DNA of 7,330 bases from Actinomycetes bacterium (GTDB lineage: Bacteria > Actinomycetota > Acidimicrobiia > Acidimicrobiales > CADCSY01). Each line of letters opens with the position of its first letter. Position 1 is the stretch's first letter. The DNA lies in contig JAODBP010000027.1 of NCBI GenBank assembly GCA_025464025.1, forward strand, positions 1-7,330, written 5' to 3'. Below the pieces are notes generated by a model. That model saw only the letters and a program-made list of their open reading frames with translations. It made no database searches and had not been told where the DNA came from. The position numbers were made by a program, and so were the translations under genes. Below are positions 5,911 through 7,330 of this stretch, piece by piece.

Positions 5911-6261
5911 CTAGAACTCGAAGACGGGCGCGGTCGTGGTGGTCGTGGGCGCCTCGGTCGTCGTGGTGGTGGGCGCCTCGGTCGTGGTGGTGGGGGCGAC
6001 GGTCGTCGACGTGGTCGGCGCCTCCGTCGTGGTCGTCTCGCACCCGCTGTGCGCCGGGTTGCCCTTGCCGACGCCGTTGTTCCGGTCGCACTCGTAGCCG
6101 GCGTTGGCATCGCCGACCGACTGGCCCTTGGGGGCCTTGTTGTCGGCGTTGCCCACGCACCCGTTGCACGGCTTGGCCGCGAAGGCGCTCGGGGCGAACG
6201 AGAGGACGAGGGCGCCGGTGGCGCTGGCGACGAGGACGGCGGCACGGCGGCGAGCGTTCAT
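5911..6261 (-). CDS. Small secreted Cys-containing protein with Thr-rich tail
   Basis: I cannot name a function. The 116-residue product starts with a Sec signal peptide: an n-region with RRR at 4-6, a hydrophobic stretch about 7-23, and a likely cleavage after SAFA at residue 28. The mature N-terminal part (about 29-75) has four cysteines (32, 35, 58, 74) in a compact Asn/Gly-rich module with NADNKAPKGQ, GYECDRNNGVGKGNPAHSGC. I recall similar modules from actinobacterial exported proteins, but could not check. Residues 76-112 are TTTT-EAP type repeats, mucin-like and probably extended and possibly glycosylated. It ends in APVFEF with no LPXTG signal or membrane anchor. ATG 6261 is preferred over ATG 6303 because it puts the signal peptide at the N-terminus. 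Neither has a clear Shine-Dalgarno. It is divergent from rpoB. Confidence 0.72.
   Translation of the reverse strand: MNARRRAAVLVASATGALVLSFAPSAFAAKPCNGCVGNADNKAPKGQSVGDANAGYECDRNNGVGKGNPAHSGCETTTTEAPTTSTTVAPTTTTEAPTTTTTEAPTTTTTAPVFEF
5914..6036 (-). repeat. Imperfect coding repeat of the Thr-rich tail
   Basis: The DNA for residues 76-116 is built mainly of threonine ACC/ACG codons broken by EAP or VAP triplets. The protein units are TTTTEAP, TTSTTVAP, TTTTEAP and TTTTTEAP, ending in TTTTTAP. Unit length varies between 7 and 8 residues, as expected for slippage or recombination in frame. This tract is a likely site of length variation between strains. Confidence 0.8.
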
Positions 6262-6303
6262 GGCCGGGGTAACGGTCGCTGCCGGCCCCGACTTGAGTTC
6301 CAA

Positions 6304-6347
6304 TGGAGTGCGAGTGGAGTGCGAGTGGAGTGCGAGTGGAGTGCCGA
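6304..6347. repeat. 11-bp direct-repeat array upstream of the rpoB promoter
   Basis: Three perfect head-to-tail copies of TGGAGTGCGAG lie at 6304-6314, 6315-6325 and 6326-6336. A fourth matches for its first eight bases (6337-6344) and resumes as GAG after one inserted C. The array ends six to nine bases before the -35 box of the putative rpoB promoter, on the side of the divergent secreted-protein gene. It encodes nothing convincing, since an 11-base unit does not keep frame. The period is close to one DNA turn, so equal sites would face the same side of the helix. Confidence 0.92.
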
Positions 6348-6353
6348 GGGTCG

Positions 6354-6383
6354 TTGACAGAAAAAGGGGGTTCGTCGTACGGT
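6354..6383 (+). promoter_or_regulatory. rpoB promoter P1
   Basis: A perfect TTGACA -35 box (6354-6359), an 18-base spacer containing AAAAAGGGGG, and TACGGT (6378-6383) as a TAnnnT -10 box. The start is expected near 6390, leaving a leader of about 174 bases before the rpoB GTG. It is the best consensus promoter in the window and lies directly downstream of the 11-bp array. This agrees with rpoB being transcribed apart from rplJL. Confidence 0.75.
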
Positions 6384-6391
6384 TCTCCCCA

Positions 6392-6414
6392 ACCCACCGG
6401 CATGCCGGTCGGGT
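6392..6414 (+). promoter_or_regulatory. Palindrome/hairpin at the 5' end of the rpoB leader
   Basis: ACCGGCATGCCGGT (6396-6409) is a perfect 14-base palindrome. Flanking ACCC (6392-6395) and GGGT (6411-6414) extend it, with C6410 bulged. It begins a few bases after the predicted P1 start. As DNA it could be an operator for a dimeric regulator. As RNA it is a nine-pair stem with a CATG loop that could protect the 5' end. The sequence does not decide between these. Confidence 0.5.
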
Positions 6415-6438
6415 CTGGCTGGCGTGGCCCCAGGGGGG

Positions 6439-6468
6439 TTGCGACCAGGGCCCCTACCTCGGTAGCCT
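6439..6468 (+). promoter_or_regulatory. Candidate second rpoB promoter P2
   Basis: TTGCGA (6439-6444), an 18-base spacer and TAGCCT (6463-6468) match the TTGnnA and TAnnnT pattern with the same spacing as P1 and the rplJ promoter. The predicted start is near 6475, about 90 bases before the rpoB start. Tandem promoters before rpoB are known in actinobacteria. Support here is moderate because GC-rich DNA yields such matches by chance. Confidence 0.4.
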
Positions 6469-6563
6469 TGCTGGTTGCCGTGCGTCGCCTGTTCCCCTGT
6501 CAGTTCTCTTGGGGATGTTGCGCGCCTTCGGTGCCCCACCCACCCTCTGCCGGGGAGTTCTAG

Positions 6564-7330
6564 GTGCCTTCACGCCCTGCCGTTCGGGAGCGCTATTCCT
6601 TCGCGAACCTCGATGAGGTTCTCGATCTGCCCGATCTCATCTCGATCCAGCGGTCCAGCTTCGAGTGGTTCCTCCACACGGGTCTGGCCGAGACGTTCCG
6701 CGACATCAGCCCGATCGAGGACTTCTCGGGCACGCTGCGCCTCGAGCTGGAGTTCGATCCCGACGACGAGGACCTGAGGCCCCCGCCGAAGTTTTCCGTC
6801 GAGGAGTGCAAGGAGAAGGACATGACCTTCTCCGCGCCGATCTTCGTCCGGGCCCGCTTCATGAACGCGAGCACCGGTGAGATCAAGGAGCAGACGGTCT
6901 TCATGGGGGACTTCCCGATGATGACCGAGAAGGGCACCTTCATCATCAACGGCACCGAGCGCGTCGTCGTGTCGCAGCTCGTGCGCTCCCCGGGCGTCAT
7001 CTTCCAGCCGGGCGAGCGGTTCCGCCTCCGGAACCTGGCCAAGCACCAGCTCGTCACCGGCACCATCCACCCCTACCGCGGCGAGTGGATCGAGTTCGAC
7101 GTCGAGCAGAAGCCGGGCAAGGACGTCACCGCCGGCACCCGCGTCGCCCGCAAGCGCCGCCTCTCGCTGTTCATCCTGCTGCGCGCCCTCGGCTACGACG
7201 AGGAGAACCAGCCCGGGTTCCTCGACCGCCTGGTCCGCCACTTCGACTTCCTCGAGGGCCAGTGGGAGAAGGACAAGGAGCTCTTCACCACCCAGGACGA
7301 GGCGCTCATCGAGATCTACAAGCGGGCCCG
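6564..7330 (+). CDS. rpoB: DNA-directed RNA polymerase beta subunit, 3' end missing
   Basis: RpoB forms, with beta', the catalytic core of RNA polymerase and is the rifampicin target. The window holds the first 255 residues of a protein usually about 1,150-1,200 long. The N-terminus ERYSFANLDEVLDLPDLISIQRSSFEWFL, then MGDFPMMTEKGTFIINGTERVVVSQLVRSPGVIF (about 114-147), are hallmark beta sequences of the protrusion. V145 in RSPGV corresponds to E. coli V146, the N-terminal rifampicin cluster, and is wild type. The later part reaches the beta2 lobe region. GTG 6564 is chosen because GGGGAG (6552-6557) lies six bases upstream and the stop codon TAG at 6561-6563 blocks any longer frame. It has its own promoter region and is divergent from the secreted-protein gene. 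rpoC presumably follows outside the window. Confidence 0.98.
   Translation, partial: MPSRPAVRERYSFANLDEVLDLPDLISIQRSSFEWFLHTGLAETFRDISPIEDFSGTLRLELEFDPDDEDLRPPPKFSVEECKEKDMTFSAPIFVRARFMNASTGEIKEQTVFMGDFPMMTEKGTFIINGTERVVVSQLVRSPGVIFQPGERFRLRNLAKHQLVTGTIHPYRGEWIEFDVEQKPGKDVTAGTRVARKRRLSLFILLRALGYDEENQPGFLDRLVRHFDFLEGQWEKDKELFTTQDEALIEIYKRA

Larger units (their letters stand above)
6262..6563. other. Intergenic region between secreted-protein gene and rpoB
   Basis: These 302 bases hold no supported gene. From left to right: the upstream side of the divergent secreted-protein gene with no recognisable promoter on the minus strand, the 11-bp array, P1, a palindrome, candidate P2, and an untranslated leader. 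Near its 3' end the leader has a weak stem between TCCCC and GGGGA around 6490-6515, then the rpoB Shine-Dalgarno GGGGAG (6552-6557). Confidence 0.7.

Noticed and set aside
5166..6245. A 359-residue form of the methyltransferase
   Set aside because: The extra 117 residues are Pro/Arg/Ser low complexity, the frame-shifted reading of the secreted-protein gene. Family similarity begins right at ATG 5894.
6262..6303. ATG at 6303 as the start of the secreted protein
   Set aside because: It would add 14 mostly neutral residues before the Arg-rich n-region and has no ribosome binding site. The ATG at 6261 gives a normal signal peptide.
6303..6347. The 11-bp array as a CRISPR or as protein-coding repeats
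   Set aside because: There are no spacers between units, the unit is far too short for CRISPR, and an 11-base period does not keep frame.
6402..6563. A 53-codon frame in the rpoB leader whose TAG directly abuts the rpoB GTG
   Set aside because: It has no Shine-Dalgarno, its ATG lies within the palindrome loop, and the translation is unremarkable. The abutting stop is curious, but without conservation data a leader peptide is not supported.

Overview
The window is high-GC DNA carrying the ribosomal stalk and RNA polymerase beta region of a bacterial chromosome: L11 (5' end cut off), L1, L10, L7/L12 and the start of rpoB. Very high GC, GTG starts, TAnnnT-type -10 boxes, and rplJL kept apart from rpoB all suggest an actinobacterium. 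The L10 and beta N-terminal sequences make me lean to Acidimicrobiia, but that is an inference I cannot confirm from sequence alone.

Layout. 1-1200: rplK (partial) and rplA, same strand, 65 bases apart, with a small hairpin between them. 1197-3089: an opposite-strand gene for a two-part flavoprotein (Old Yellow Enzyme barrel plus FAD/NAD(P) domains, FadH-like). It splits the rplKA and rplJL pairs and shares a CTAG stop tetranucleotide with rplA. 3106-3255: a candidate promoter and a 5' leader that folds like an L10-type attenuator. 3256-4440: rplJ and rplL, 3 bases apart, closed by a strong terminator. L10 carries an unusual acidic, Ala/Pro/Thr-rich tail of about 90 residues. 4515-5174: a HAD-family phosphatase. 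5166-5894 (minus): a SpoU/TrmH-family RNA 2'-O-methyltransferase, tail-to-tail with the HAD gene and overlapping it by 9 bases. 5911-6261 (minus): a small secreted Cys-containing protein with a Thr-rich tail. 6262-6563: a regulatory region with an 11-bp direct-repeat array, a TTGACA promoter, a palindrome and a likely second promoter. 6564-7330: rpoB, cut off by the window end.

How the parts fit. L11, L1 and the L10(L12)n stalk make up functional arms of the 50S subunit, and RpoB belongs to the transcription core. Each unit appears to have its own control: an attenuator leader for rplJL, and a tandem promoter region for rpoB. The flavoenzyme, HAD and secreted-protein genes are accessory cargo between housekeeping blocks. 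I see no mobile element, CRISPR array, tRNA or rRNA, and no defence or biosynthetic system. The points most worth follow-up are the 11-bp array upstream of the rpoB promoter, the L10 leader model, the L10 acidic tail and the incomplete Fe-S cysteine set of the flavoenzyme.
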